This document shows positions 1 to 10,221 of a stretch of 64,000 nucleotides of DNA, in pieces. Numbering within the stretch: the first letter of the stretch is position 1; each line of letters opens with the position of its first letter. The position numbers and the translations under genes are program-made. The notes beneath the pieces are model-generated. The model had not been told where the DNA came from, did no database searches, and was given only the letters and a program-made list of their open reading frames with translations. The stretch comes from Erpobdella octoculata (lineage: Eukaryota; Annelida; Clitellata; Hirudinida; Erpobdellidae), in the NCBI GenBank assembly GCA_963978895.1, contig OZ022243.1, forward strand, positions 8,991,750-9,055,749, in the 5' to 3' direction.

Positions 1-330
1 TCGTGAGCGTTGTGTCGTGAACGTTTTGTCGTGAACATTTTGTCGTTGAACATATTGTCTGTGAACATTTTGTCTGTGAACATTTTGTCTGTGAAAATTT
101 TGTCTGTGAACATTTTGTCGTGAACATTTTGTCGTGAACGTTGTGTCGTGAACGTTTTGTCGTGAACATTTTGTCGTTGAACATTTTGTCTGTGAACATT
201 TTGTCTGTGAACATTTTGTCTGTGAACATTTTGTCGTGAACATTTTGTCGTGAACGTTGTGTCGTAAACGTTTTGTCGGGAACATTTTGTCGTTAAACAT
301 TTTGTCAGTGAACGTTTTGTCGTGACACCC
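1..330. repeat. higher-order minisatellite (15-16 bp units)
   Basis: Units of the form TGTCGTGAACATTTT, with variants TGTCTGTGAACATTTT and TGTCGTGAACGTTGTG, follow one another without a break. The variant with GTTGTG recurs at about 1, 132 and 248, so the units are arranged in a higher-order block of 131 bp and then of 116 bp, the second lacking one unit of the TCTG type. The array begins before the window. Confidence 0.9.
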
Positions 331-336
331 TCTGTT

Positions 337-398
337 TGCGTGCGTGCATGTGTGTGTGTGTGTGTGTGTCTGTGTGTGTGTGTGGGAGTGTGTGTGTA
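337..398. repeat. GT microsatellite
   Basis: Imperfect (GT)n tract next to the minisatellite. It also marks the edge of the dispersed repeat that follows, because other copies of that repeat end in an AC tract at the same place. Confidence 0.85.
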
Positions 399-640
399 GC
401 TTTCTCTGTACACAAATCTTGCAAGTGATATTTAACCAGCTTTTTAACTAGCTAGGAAGCTGAAACTTTCAGCATATCTTTATATTGGATGACAATACAT
501 GATTCAATTAAAAAAAAACAAAAAAAAAACGTAATTTGAACATCTTTCGTATACATACACACATACAAACAGACACACATCGAGTGTATTTGAAATCAAA
601 GTTTGTGTTAAAAAACTCGTTTTTTCCTTTACTTGTTACT
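398..640 (-). repeat. dispersed repeat family R1, copy 1
   Basis: This stretch is the reverse complement of sequences at 2282-2450, 16765-16990 and 49905-50150. Shared landmarks are GCGTACAGAGAAAG, TTCCTAGCTAGTCAAAA, GAATCATGTATTGTCATCC and AAAACGAGTTTTT. There is no open frame. It behaves as a non-autonomous transposon or SINE-like family; no terminal repeats were settled. Confidence 0.75.
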
Positions 641-772
641 ATTACTGTGGAAAGTTTTTTTTTTAAAAATAAAACACTAGGAAAATACTTAGGTTTGTGT
701 ATGTGAGATATTGTTTCATTTTTTACGGATTACACCTGAAAACTGAGAAGTAGTCATCACATACATTTACAG

Positions 773-1023
773 GCGATTCTATGGCAACCCACAACAAAAT
801 GGCTTTTACCACCTTGGACTCTGACAACGACAAATCAACAGACAATTGTGCGGGGGTACACCACGGTGGCTGGTGGTACAACAACTGTCACACCTCCAAC
901 TTGAACGGCTTGTACTACCTTGGCAAGCACACCCCTTCTGCGGACGGAGTGAACTGGCATGGTTTACGAGGATACCAGGAGTCACTGAAATCCACCAAGA
1001 TGATGATCACAAGATCGATCTAA
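773..1023 (+). CDS. terminal exon of a fibrinogen-related domain (FReD) protein
   Basis: The exon follows a TTTACAG acceptor at 766-772, with two bases (GC) completing a codon that began in the previous exon, and runs to a TAA at 1021-1023. It encodes the C-terminal third of a fibrinogen C-terminal globular domain. Visible signatures are the DSDND calcium-site loop, NCA followed by HHGGWWYNNCH with the pair of disulfide cysteines, SNLNGLYYLGKH, and DGVNWHGLRGY. These are diagnostic of ficolins, tenascins, angiopoietins and invertebrate FREPs, which are secreted carbohydrate or pattern-binding proteins. Which subfamily cannot be told from one exon. Upstream exons lie outside the window to the left. 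The reading frame is clean, so this is probably a functional gene; a retained fragment is the alternative. Confidence 0.9.
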
Positions 1024-1089
1024 AACTAGCTACTTAATTTTTTTATTATAAATATATTTATTTGAACATGACTATATATAGTCGGCTGG

Positions 1090-1280
1090 TTCTCGGTAAT
1101 TTTGCAGTTTTAACTACTTTAAAAGTTGTTAACTACTATATTTAACTAGATACTCAAAAAACAAGTAGTTATTAACGATTTCCTAAATACTTTTAAAAGC
1201 AGCAGTTATTAACTATTTCTTAACTACTGCCTAGTAGTTAAATAGAAGTTAACTACTTTTTAACATTACCAAAAATTACT
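1090..1280. repeat. cluster of TAACTACT / AGTAGTTA motifs
   Basis: The octamer TAACTACT and its reverse complement AGTAGTTA recur about ten times in both orientations within 190 bp. Such clusters are typical of transposon subterminal regions, but no matching ends were found, so this may be a MITE remnant. It lies just past the FReD stop codon, in the likely 3' UTR or flank. The following stretch, 1400-1530, is GC-richer with CCCA/GGGT motifs and no gene. Confidence 0.5.
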
Positions 1281-1789
1281 TTTTAACATTTGAAATTAAA
1301 TAAAAGTTAAATAAACCTGATTTTTCAAGCTCTTGGTTCATATCTTTTATGTATGCCAACAATTTTTCTTTGATCAAATATTTTTTTTTTGTTCATCGTT
1401 TATAATAAAACAAACAGCATACTATAACCCAAGTGGGTCCCGCGCAGAGCCCATCTGCTAACCCAGGCTTAACCCTTACCCGCGCGAAAGTGGGAAACCC
1501 AGGCAAAACCCACGCGGGCTCGTGTAGCTGTGTAAAAACTGCATAAATTAAAAGAAGATTTTTAGTGAAAATTTGATATCTGAAATCATGAAAAGAAAAT
1601 CTCATAATCAAAATAATGTTTGGTCTTCAAAAGTCTATGGATCAAGTTTTACATTGATTTGATAACGGGAAAGGTGTTTGTGCTTGTTCAGACAGACAGA
1701 CAGAAAAGCGAAGTTAATATAAAAGACTAATAAAGTGATCATGGAATTCTAGATATAGCATAGATGTTATATCTAGATATCCATGTAAA

Positions 1790-2290
1790 GTGATAGACAA
1801 AATTTCTAGAAAAAGAAACTTCTTGAAAGAGATTTTGTATCGTCAAAAACCTGCCAAAAAGTAAAAAATAACTTCTGATCACACCCTTTATTTATTTTTT
1901 TTTATTGAGATTTAGCATACGTCTTATCAAGACAAGTCTTGCTCAAGGCGAGAGAGGGAGGGTACTTGCAAAGGCAGCCATTTATAGGCGCCTACTCCTT
2001 TAGCAAATGCGAGTGAACTCCTTGCTTAAGGGAGTTACGCTGGTGACGCCGGCGAGGTTTGAACTGCCGACCTAACGATCGACAGGCGAACACTCTACAG
2101 CTCTACCACCATATTGGCAGAAAAGTTGCTTCAGGATTGTTTTGTGTGGTACATGTACATTTGTACATGCGTGATATATGATGGAGGAAATTTATTCTTT
2201 TCCTCATATTTGGTAATTTTAAAAAACAATCCTGAAGCAACTTTCCTGTCAATATAAAGGGTGTGATCAGAAATACGAAATATGTTCAAA
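1790..2290. mobile_element. foldback MITE, copy 1, interrupted by a SINE
   Basis: The arm at 1800-1890 (with AAAAACCTGCCAAAAAGTA and TCTGATCACACCCTTTA) and the segment 2121-2145 (AAGTTGCTTCAGGATTG) form the left half. The segment 2222-2275 is the reverse complement of the inner part (CAATCCTGAAGCAACTTTCC, then AAAGGGTGTGATCAGAAAT). A second copy of the same element brackets the gypsy-type element at 53615-57145. A tRNA-derived SINE splits the left arm of this copy. Confidence 0.7.
1890..2120 (-). mobile_element. tRNA-derived SINE, copy 1
   Basis: On the minus strand the element starts with a tRNA-like head at about 2050-2115: a box A-like TGGTAGAGCTGTAGAG and a box B-like GGCAGTTCAAACC. It ends in an A-rich tail (T-rich on the plus strand at 1890-1905). 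The copy at 17225-17397 has the same head (GTTCGCCTGT, then AGGTCGGC). It interrupts the foldback MITE, so it is the younger insertion. Confidence 0.75.
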
Positions 2291-2413
2291 TTAAATTTTT
2301 TTAATTGAATCATGTATTGTCATCCAATAAAAAGCTATGCTGAAAGTTTCAGCTTCCTAGCTAGTCAAAAAAATGGTTAAATTTTACTTGCAAGATATGC
2401 GTACAGAGAAAGC

Positions 2414-2444
<31 letters not shown>

Positions 2445-2450
2445 AGATTG
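2282..2450 (+). repeat. dispersed repeat family R1, copy 2
   Basis: Same landmarks as copy 1 in the opposite orientation, ending in an AC tract at 2416-2440. It abuts the truncated right arm of the foldback MITE. Confidence 0.75.
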
Positions 2451-2509
2451 TAACCTAAATAAAAAAAGAGATGTTATCTCTCATGGCTGATCAATAGCAG
2501 CGTAATTTC

Positions 2510-2960
2510 TTGAATGAGATAAATTATCGAAATATGGCTACTACACCTTAATTGGTGATGGTACAACTGATACCACCAAAACGGATCAGTTGTCTATCTG
2601 CATCAGGCTTGTAAATGACAATTTAATACCTGAAGAAATCTTTACAGGGCTCTACGCTGCTCCATCTCCCTCTGTGGCAATGACAGTTGGTTTTATAAGG
2701 ATTATTTACTGCGTTTCAATCTATCTTTGCTGAGACTCCAAGGATAGTGCTATGATGGAGCCGTTAATATGAAGGAAACTTTTTCAGGAGTACAGACTCG
2801 CTTTCTTGAAAAAGAGGAGATGGAAAATTCAACTGAGTTTAGATCAAGGAGTTCTTTTTTCCAGCTAAGAACTATTTGTCCGACAAGATGGACTGTCTGT
2901 GCTAGATGATAGATAATTACCATGCCACAATCCTTGCTCTGTATTATCGTTGTTATTCAT
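2510..2960 (+). pseudogene. hAT-type transposase remnant (DUF4371/ZMYM-like)
   Basis: A frame from about 2534 reads YTLIGDGTTDTTKTDQLSIC and continues IRLVNDNLIPEEIFTGLY. This is the conserved block of DUF4371 hAT transposases and domesticated ZMYM proteins, including the DxTTD catalytic aspartate region. After a frame change near 2700, CYDGAVNMKETFSGVQTRF appears at about 2750-2812 (the family's second catalytic-region block), preceded by an in-frame stop. At about 2870-2910 CPTRWTVCAR appears, followed by DNYHATILALY. Frame changes, deletions and stops show a dead copy. The ends of the transposon were not found. Confidence 0.7.
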
Positions 2961-3190
2961 GTAGTTTATTTTGAGTAAAATAAAATCATTATTATCCGCT
3001 TATCAAACTGTTATATATATGTTTGTATACTTATATATATATAAGTTTTATTCTATTTCCTACTTAGTCATTTCATAAAAAACAAAAGTTTATATAAATG
3101 ATTAATAATTAACAAAGATCTAATAAGTTTTTAGCAACCACAATAGTTAGATTATAATTATTATCATTTAATTAGAATAATAAAGATATA
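2960..3190 (+). other. AT-rich stretch, possible LTR of a gypsy-type element
   Basis: This stretch precedes a primer-binding-site-like TTGGCGACCAGGATG at 3195-3209 and gag-like coding sequence, so it sits where a 5' LTR would be. No second copy is present in the window to prove it. No gene is seen. Confidence 0.3.
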
Positions 3191-3194
3191 ACAA

Positions 3195-3580
3195 TTGGCG
3201 ACCAGGATGTCAAAGGACCAAGATTCAAACATAGCACAATTGCTTAAGTTTCTAATTGATAAAGAAGCTCAAGAAAAAGAAGAAAAACTTGAGAGGGAAG
3301 CTCGAGAAAAACAAGAAAAACTTGAAAAAGAGGCTCGAGAAAAAGAAGAAAAGAGAATTGAAAAAGAAGAAACTGAAAAAAGATTTCTTCAGTTAATCTC
3401 AATGATACAGGACAATAGATCCGTCGAAGTAAGACCAGACTTCTACAAACGAATTGAGCAATTTGTTTACGATCCAGATCCTAACATTCACTGATCGGAT
3501 TGAGCGATTTGAAGAAGCTGTTCAGTCAGTCGGAGGCGAATCAATGAGCGATTCAGAAACAAGTAAATTAAAAACGAATT
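3195..3580 (+). pseudogene. Ty3/gypsy-type gag N-terminal fragment
   Basis: The frame from 3195 (more plausibly from the ATG at 3207) encodes a Lys/Glu-rich coiled coil (repeats of EKEEKLEREAREKQ) followed by FYKRIEQFVYDPDPNI, then TDRIERFEEAV in a shifted frame after 3490. This layout (charged coiled coil, then a 'FxxRIExFxYDPDxxxTFxxWxxRFE' block) is typical of gag in mag-like gypsy elements of invertebrates. A tRNA-primer-like motif directly precedes it. Gag is cut off at about 3580 and no pol follows, so this is a dead 5' fragment. Confidence 0.65.
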
Positions 3581-4190
3581 TTTAAAACCCAATGCTTTTA
3601 TACGTAATTAAAACACAAATTTTCATGACGTTCTGCTAGTCACGAATATAAATTATTATATTTCTTCCCATATAAAAATGAAATTAATTAAAATTAACTA
3701 AATTAATTGACTTATTGTAAAACTAATAATTGAATATTGCATTGTCTTCTATTTTGAGCATGTATGCAAAATTTAAAAAAAATCTATCATCAGGAAGTGA
3801 CTCAAAAATTGATTGCAAGATTTGAAACAGACAGAGAAACAGAAAGACAAACAGAGACGACGAGTAGATAAAAGCATTGGGAAAAAGAGCTACTCTGACC
3901 GGGAAGCTTCAACAAAACGAATACACGCTACTTAAGGGTAGTATATTTTATTAAGATAACACAAACGACAATTAATACACTAGTCGACAGAGCTTCACCT
4001 TTCAAAATCGCAAGAAGCAAGAGAACCTAAATTCTTTTTTTATTTTTTTTATTTTTTTATTAACGTCCTTTTCCGACTTAATCGATTTGGACAATATTTT
4101 CTTCAATTGGTTGTTTGATTATCCAATAGACTTTTAGATACTTTGTTGTGACACACTTGCTGACACTCTGTTTTTCTAATTTTGTGAAGT

Positions 4191-7100
4191 TTAGTCAAGA
4201 ATAGTAGCAATAATAGTTTGTAGGCGTGGTCTAATTTTCTTTTTATTTTTTTGATTTCTGACACCAAAATTCCATGTTTCAAACTTTTCTTGTAACTTTT
4301 TGTAGTTTTGATTGAAATACTTTAGTTTCAGTTCTGGTTCTTTCGTGATGATCCATTTAAAAACAATATTGCTAACAATTCTGTCTTTAAAGATTTTTCC
4401 AAGATTCATTTGTGTTTTGTTCTTTTCGAAGTGTCGTTTCAAAGCATCATGCAACTGTTTTCTGCCTTGACATTCCATTAGGAAATGTGTAGTTGTTTCA
4501 GGAATATTTTGGTTACATTTTAAACATTGCGGTGACTCAATAATTCCCATTTTATGTAATTCATAATTTAGTAGAGTTCTTCCAAGGTGTAGCCGACTAT
4601 GTGTGATTTGTCTCTTTCTTGATCCGGTATCATTATTTGTTCTTTTGTTCACTGATGGTTGAATTTGTCTAAAATACGTATTATCTAGCCCTTTATTCCA
4701 TTCTTCTTGCCATCTTATGATATATTCATTTTTGATTAATGTTTTGATGTCATTCATTTCTAGATATGTGTTGAGTTGTACTTCTGGATTTTTGACTGCC
4801 ATAGAGACTAATTTGTCTGCCTTTTCATTTCCTGTTATTCCTATGTGGCTAGGAATCCAAACGATGGTGCAGACAATCCCTCTTTTGGAACATTCTCTTA
4901 TAAGATTTAGAACATCTGTTTTATGACTATTGAAGTGTATTTTTTTTTCTATGTTGTAAAACAATAACCGAGCTGAGGGAATCTGTAAAAATGGTGATCT
5001 GTTTTATTTCAATAATGTCAGAATAATTTTCAATAAAGATTTCAAAAGCTGTTTTTATTGCAATTATTTCGGCAGTGTAAATGGACAGATAATCTGGAGT
5101 TCTTTTAAAAAATTCTGTATTTAGATTTTTAAAGAATATTCCTATTCCTGTTTTTTTTTTCAAAAATCTTAGAAGCATCCGTGTAAATTTAGATAGTTCC
5201 ATCATAAGTGGCGATTTTGTCCAAGGCTAGAGGCAATGTATTTGGACAGTCCTTTCTTAATCCTTGTAAGGAGGTATCGATTTTTGGTGAGACAAGTTCC
5301 CAAGAAGGAATTTCCAATGGTCTATCATCCGGAAAGTCTATCAATTCCAGCTGCCGAAGCAATTGAAAGATCCTTTTTGGAGCAGACGTGACGGTTACTT
5401 TTTACCTTTTTTCGCCGATGTTTCTTTTTATCCAAACTTTTTTCTGGCTTGATGATGGAAAGAAAACCTCTCTAGTTGGATGTCCCCTTATTTTTCTGGT
5501 ACGGATGGCATATAGTGCAGTGGATTGTTCTCTTCTTATTTACAGAGGCATTTCCCCACTGTTCAATCTTTTCATGGCTTTTTCGGCAGTGTTTGCAATT
5601 TGGTTCTTCCAAGTTAATTTCTGATCCAAAATAACTCCAAGAAAACGAACATTTGCAGAATACTGTAGAGGTGTATTTTTAATATTTAGCATATGATTTC
5701 TGGCTTCTCTGAGTAGCTCTGAAGTTTTTGAGAAGTAGACATAAGAAGACTTTCCTGTAGAAATTTTAAAACCCCAGTTTGTCAGTGTTTGTTCAACTTT
5801 GTCGAGATATTTTTGTAAACTATTGAAGAGCTTTTTTGTATTTTGGCCACTTGTCCAAATAGCGCAATCATCAGCATATAATGAGTTTGATGCCAGGTGG
5901 AGGTTTCGGTATTACGTCGAGTAAGATGACAAACAGTAACGGACTTAACACACTGCCCTGTGGAGTACCGTTGTTGCTTGTTTGCTTGTCTGATAATGTG
6001 TTTCCTACTCTTACTCGAAAAGAACGATCTTTGAAAAAGTCAATCAACCATTCCAACATTCTTCCTCTGATGCCCATCGATTGTAATCTTTGTATTACTC
6101 CACTTCTCCATACCAGATCGAAGGCTTTTTCCAAGTCTAGAAAGACTCCGAGAGTAGCCGACCTCGTCCTATTGCTGTATGCGATGTCGTGTTGTAGTCG
6201 TACGATTTGGTCGAGCGTTGATCTACCGTTTAGAAAACAAGATTGTTCTTTCCCGATTCGTTCTCCTTTAAAAATAAAGTGTAACAGTCTTTGTTTCAGA
6301 ATTCTCTCGATAGTTTTACAGACCGTTGAATTGAGAGAGATCGGTCTGTAAGAGCTTGCGTCTTCCTTTGGCTTGTTTTTTTTATTTTTCCGTCTAGCAC
6401 TTCACAGAGTTCTGTCATTGTAAGAAGCTCATTAAGTTGATTTGCTTCTGTAGATGGTGGTTCATGCCGGTCAAACTCATTAAGAAATGTTTCTTCTCTC
6501 TTTGCCTTTTCTATCTTGAAGTTTGGTTGAAGATTTTCGTCAGATGAATTTGCAGCTATGGTTGTAGCTAAGAAATTAGCATTTTCGTCTTCAGAGTATA
6601 TAATTTTTCCATCTGATGGGTTTCGCAAGACGATTTCTTTGAGTTTAGTTTTCTGTCCTGTCATGCCCCTGACAGTTCTCCATAGAACGTCTAACTTTGT
6701 GTGACAATCAAGCTTCGAACAGAATTGCCGCCAGTGATTTGCTTTTGCTTCTATTATGACTCTTTGAGCATCCGTTCTTAGACGTTTGTACTCTGCCACG
6801 TTGATTGACGACGGATCTTTTCAGCAGAGGCTTTTTGCTTTGTTCCTGGACTTGATGGCGAATTTACATTCGGAGTTCCAAAATGGCACAGGTTGACGTT
6901 CTTGTCTTTTTAAGAGATCTGATGGAGGTGTAGAGTTTACTAATGAATTGGTCAAGGTTATTTGGAAATGATTGAATTATTTTTCTACTTCTTTGTCTGA
7001 CGTTTCCAATATTTCTTTAATTCTAATGTTATACTGATGCCAATTTGTTCTCTTTGTGTTGAATATTTGAGAGTTCCTTAAACGACACTCGAACTTGTTT

Positions 7101-7839
7101 TCTAAAATGACTAGAATTGGGTGGTGGTCGCTTTCTAAATTGTTTTCAAGAACCGTCCAAGTCGACTTAACGGAGAGCTTCGGAGTCGTGATCGTGATGT
7201 CGATCGGCGTTTTTTCTTCTTTTGAAGTTTGATGAGTGCCAGTTCCATAGTTTAGAGTCACCAGATTGTGTGAACATATAAGGTCCTCCAACAAACGTCC
7301 ACGACGGTTTGTTAATTTGTGGCCGAAGATACTAGAATGAGCGTTGAGGTCTCCACCAAAGAAAATCCTGGCCTGGCCAGGGTCTTCTCCAGGATCTCTC
7401 GTGTCTCTTTTCTTTCGTCACGTGGGCTGATGTATGCATTTACAAAATCAACAGTTTCTCCGTTAGTTAATTTGACAGTAGTTGAGAGGATGGCTGGATC
7501 GTCTGAAAGTTTTTCTTCACAATATGGAATGCCATATTTGATCATTGTGGCGACTCCGCTTCCGTTCTCGTTTCGGTGATCGACTCTGACGACATTGTTT
7601 CCTTGAAATTTGAAAAATTTTGTTGGTTTAAGGAAAGTTTCTTGTAGCATGATGATATCTGGTGGAGGTTTTAAGGAAGCAATATTGACGGATAATTCGA
7701 CACTTTTATTTAAGATACTTCCGCAATTCCATTGTGAAATAAAACATTGTTTTTTTAAAGTTTTCTGAGAATTGTCTGCCTTAGCTGAGATGCTTTGGCA
7801 GTTCCATTTAATTATTTGGCTGTTACGTTTTGTTCCCAT
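4191..7839 (-). pseudogene. LINE A ORF2, endonuclease-RT-RNase H
   Basis: APE endonuclease: 7839-7312 (KWNCQSI, IIMLQETFL, SGVATMI), then TPIDITITTP and LESDHHPIL in 7294-6977. RT: the frame at 6799-6296 breaks off after EVLDGKIKK, and the usual fingers segment with SPGPDG is missing; after that gap come YRPISLNSTVCK, FLDLEKAFDLVW (motif A) and GTPQGSVLSPLL (motif B) at 6134-5871, and ADDCAIWTSG (motif C) in a shifted frame. RNase H: FTDSLSSV at 5205-4927 and WIPSHIGITGNEKAD at 4964-4191, which ends with CLKCNQNIPETTTHFLMEC. Frameshifts, stops and the RT deletion mean no function. The WNC start motif of the endonuclease appears twice (residues about 11 and 36). Confidence 0.8.
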
Positions 7840-9218
7840 ATTGGTTTGGGAAGGAGAGTTGTGTCATCGATAATGTGCTTGCACTTTTTCTGAGTTGACC
7901 CAATTTTTCTAAACGTGCTTTAAGTGCTTGAGCTATTTCTACACCATTTTTGGAACGAACTAACGTTTTATAAGTTGTTTCTTTGAGGGCTTTTATGATT
8001 TCTTCTTGTGCCTCAATGGGTAAATTTTTGCCTTGAATTCTTATGGCTGCAGTGGTATTCAAGATGACGTTGGCAATGAGGGAGACAGGAACAAGTTCTT
8101 CCTCTTCTTTTTGAACAGCTTTATCAACTTTTTCTTCAAAGTTTTCTGTCTGAGTCGCCATTTCTTTGTATTTAGGTTTTTCAATGTTTAATTCAGTTTG
8201 AGTTGAGGATTGTTGCTTTTTTGGTGGAATGATTGTTTCAGGTAGAATAACAGGTTTTATTATTTGAGATATGACAGGTTTTGTGACAACAGTTTATTTT
8301 ATTGATTTGATTGCATCTGCATAACTAATTCCTTTTTCGCCAACAATTTTATTCAATTCAACGGCTCTAATAAATTGTGGACAATTTCGATCTCCATTCT
8401 TTAAGATTGTGTGGACCGGCACATTTTGGGCAAGAAATGTTACCTCGGCAGTACTTTGATACATGTCCAAAATGATTACATTTAAAACATCTAACTGGCG
8501 GAGAAATATAAACTTTCAGTTTGTAAGAAACATAAGCCACTTTCAATCGTTCTGGGATTTTTTGGTTGATGTTAAATACCATTATTACGGCTGTTGTTTC
8601 TTGAAGCAATCCATCAATTTTTTTTCAAATTCTTCTGGCTTGAGTACATCCAGTTTGTTCTTCTATGAAAGTTGTTGTAACAAATAGAGGAACTCCCGTC
8701 ACAATCATGTTTATCTTTATTATATTGTCAAATTTTGGTTTTTGTTTAAGTATGCGTACTTTATAATCAGCAATTGTATCAACTGTTTTGAGTTTTAGTG
8801 CTTCTATTTTGTTGCAAAATACCGTGATCATTTTTCTTTTTCCGAAGATTTTAGGTGTATTACCTATTATTTTTGACAGTTCTTCTTGTATTCTAATAGG
8901 ATTTATTTTCAATCTGTCCTCTAGTATCAATATTTCAATCTTTTCTTCTGATTCTATTTCTGAAGCTTTTTCCATTTTATCAGAAGTATTTATTTCAACG
9001 GTTTCAGCCTTTTCTTTTTCAGCTTTTTTCATTGCTTTCACCTTTTTAACTTGTTTTTTGGATTTGACTATTTCCTCTTCTTTACTGTTTATTTTAATTA
9101 CTTTCGAATCTTTATTGAAGTCGTCTAACGAGTTCATTGATCCTATAGATTCGGTTTTTCTTTTTTGAGACAAACTCTTTTGTTTATCTATGATGGAATT
9201 TAGTCCCATCAAATCCAT
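7823..9218 (-). pseudogene. LINE A ORF1, gag-like nucleic-acid binding protein
   Basis: The first part (9218-8625) is Lys/Glu-rich with a long charged helix, followed by a folded stretch (KIFGKRKMITVFCNKIEALK). After a frameshift near 8620, 8609-8367 carries two zinc knuckles, CFKCNHFGHVSKYC and CPKCAGPHN. After a further break, 8161-7823 gives a helical C-terminal part ending in NQYGNKT. Knuckles of this kind bind element RNA in I-type LINEs. The ORF2 start at 7839 overlaps the ORF1 stop by 17 bases, a compact arrangement usual for these elements. At least two frameshifts break it. Confidence 0.75.
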
Positions 9219-9230
9219 CCTGACGGCCGT

Positions 9231-10080
9231 TATAGACTTAACTAAATAAACGGACCGACCGGTGAAGCCAACGGACCTCTATTCTAAACCACAAAAAACA
9301 GAAACGAGTACAAGTACTCAAACACAAAAACAAATATTTTGTACAGAAGGTACAGAACAAATGTACACCAAGGTAAACCAATTGACAAACAGAGTATAGC
9401 ACTCAAAAACAATATACAAGACAAAAAAGGCACAAGACAAAATTTTAACAAAACAATGAACACCATAAACACTATAAACACAAATTTGTGCAGAAGGTAC
9501 TGGTTTTCTAGCTTGAACTAAACCTTTGTACTGGTTATTTGACTGAAAGTCGCAGAATTCGCCTCACTGAAAGGGTTTCAAACCCTACTAGTTCAAATTA
9601 GTTCGACTACTGCGCGAATGTTAAGCGAGTTCTTTCGAACAAGTCAAAGGAGCGAGTTCTTTCGAACGAAATAAAACTAGTTCTATTTTTTTCGAACGAA
9701 AATATACGAACTTGTTTTATTTATAGAAATTCGATCTAAGTTTGACGAATTATCTAAATATAATCAGACAAAAAAGTCTGAAAACTATTTGCAACAAATA
9801 GCAATTTAAGAGCAACCGAACGCAAAAGTTGACCAAACTCTAAGAGAGCCAAGCAAAGAATCCAACCAACCTAAATTCCATTTTTTATAAAAGTTTAATG
9901 TTCTTATACATAGTATTTTTAGACATGGGGAATGGGAGGGAAGGGTAGGGGTGGGGAGGAAAAAAAGGAAAAAAAAAAGGAAATAAGTAGAGCCAGAAAA
10001 TTGCTAAATAATAACACTTTAGGAAGAGGAAAAATTCAGTAGAATATGAATCTAAGATATTCTTTTCCTTTCTTTTTCCT
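9231..10080. other. non-coding stretch between two LINEs
   Basis: It holds the 5' leader side of LINE A and the 3' side of LINE B. Short direct repeats of GAGTTCTTTCGAACGAA are seen at about 9627-9705, and a G-rich tract (GGGAATGGGAGGGAAGGGTAGG) at 9930-9955. No gene was recognised. Confidence 0.5.
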
Positions 10081-10221
10081 CTTCCTACTATAACCGTTCC
10101 TGGATTGCCGTCCTGCTGTCATCCTCAATCCCGGATTAAGCTGGATGGCCGGTTGTTGATCACAGCGCGATGTTGTGATCCTTGATCCAGGAGTAGATGA
10201 CGTCCTGGCATCGTGGAGACT

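Larger units (their letters stand above)
4191..9230 (-). mobile_element. LINE A: two-ORF non-LTR retrotransposon with RNase H
   Basis: Minus-strand order is ORF1 with CCHC knuckles, AP-endonuclease, reverse transcriptase, RNase H and a C-terminal CCHC motif. This is the layout of I/R1/Outcast-like LINEs. Several frameshifts, stops and an internal deletion make it inactive. It lies head to tail with LINE B, which has a similar layout. A T-rich stretch at 4030-4060 corresponds to an A-rich 3' tail. Confidence 0.85.

Noticed and set aside
1393..1611. 72-residue minus-strand frame
   Set aside because: Runs through GC-rich repeat DNA; no similarity or start context.
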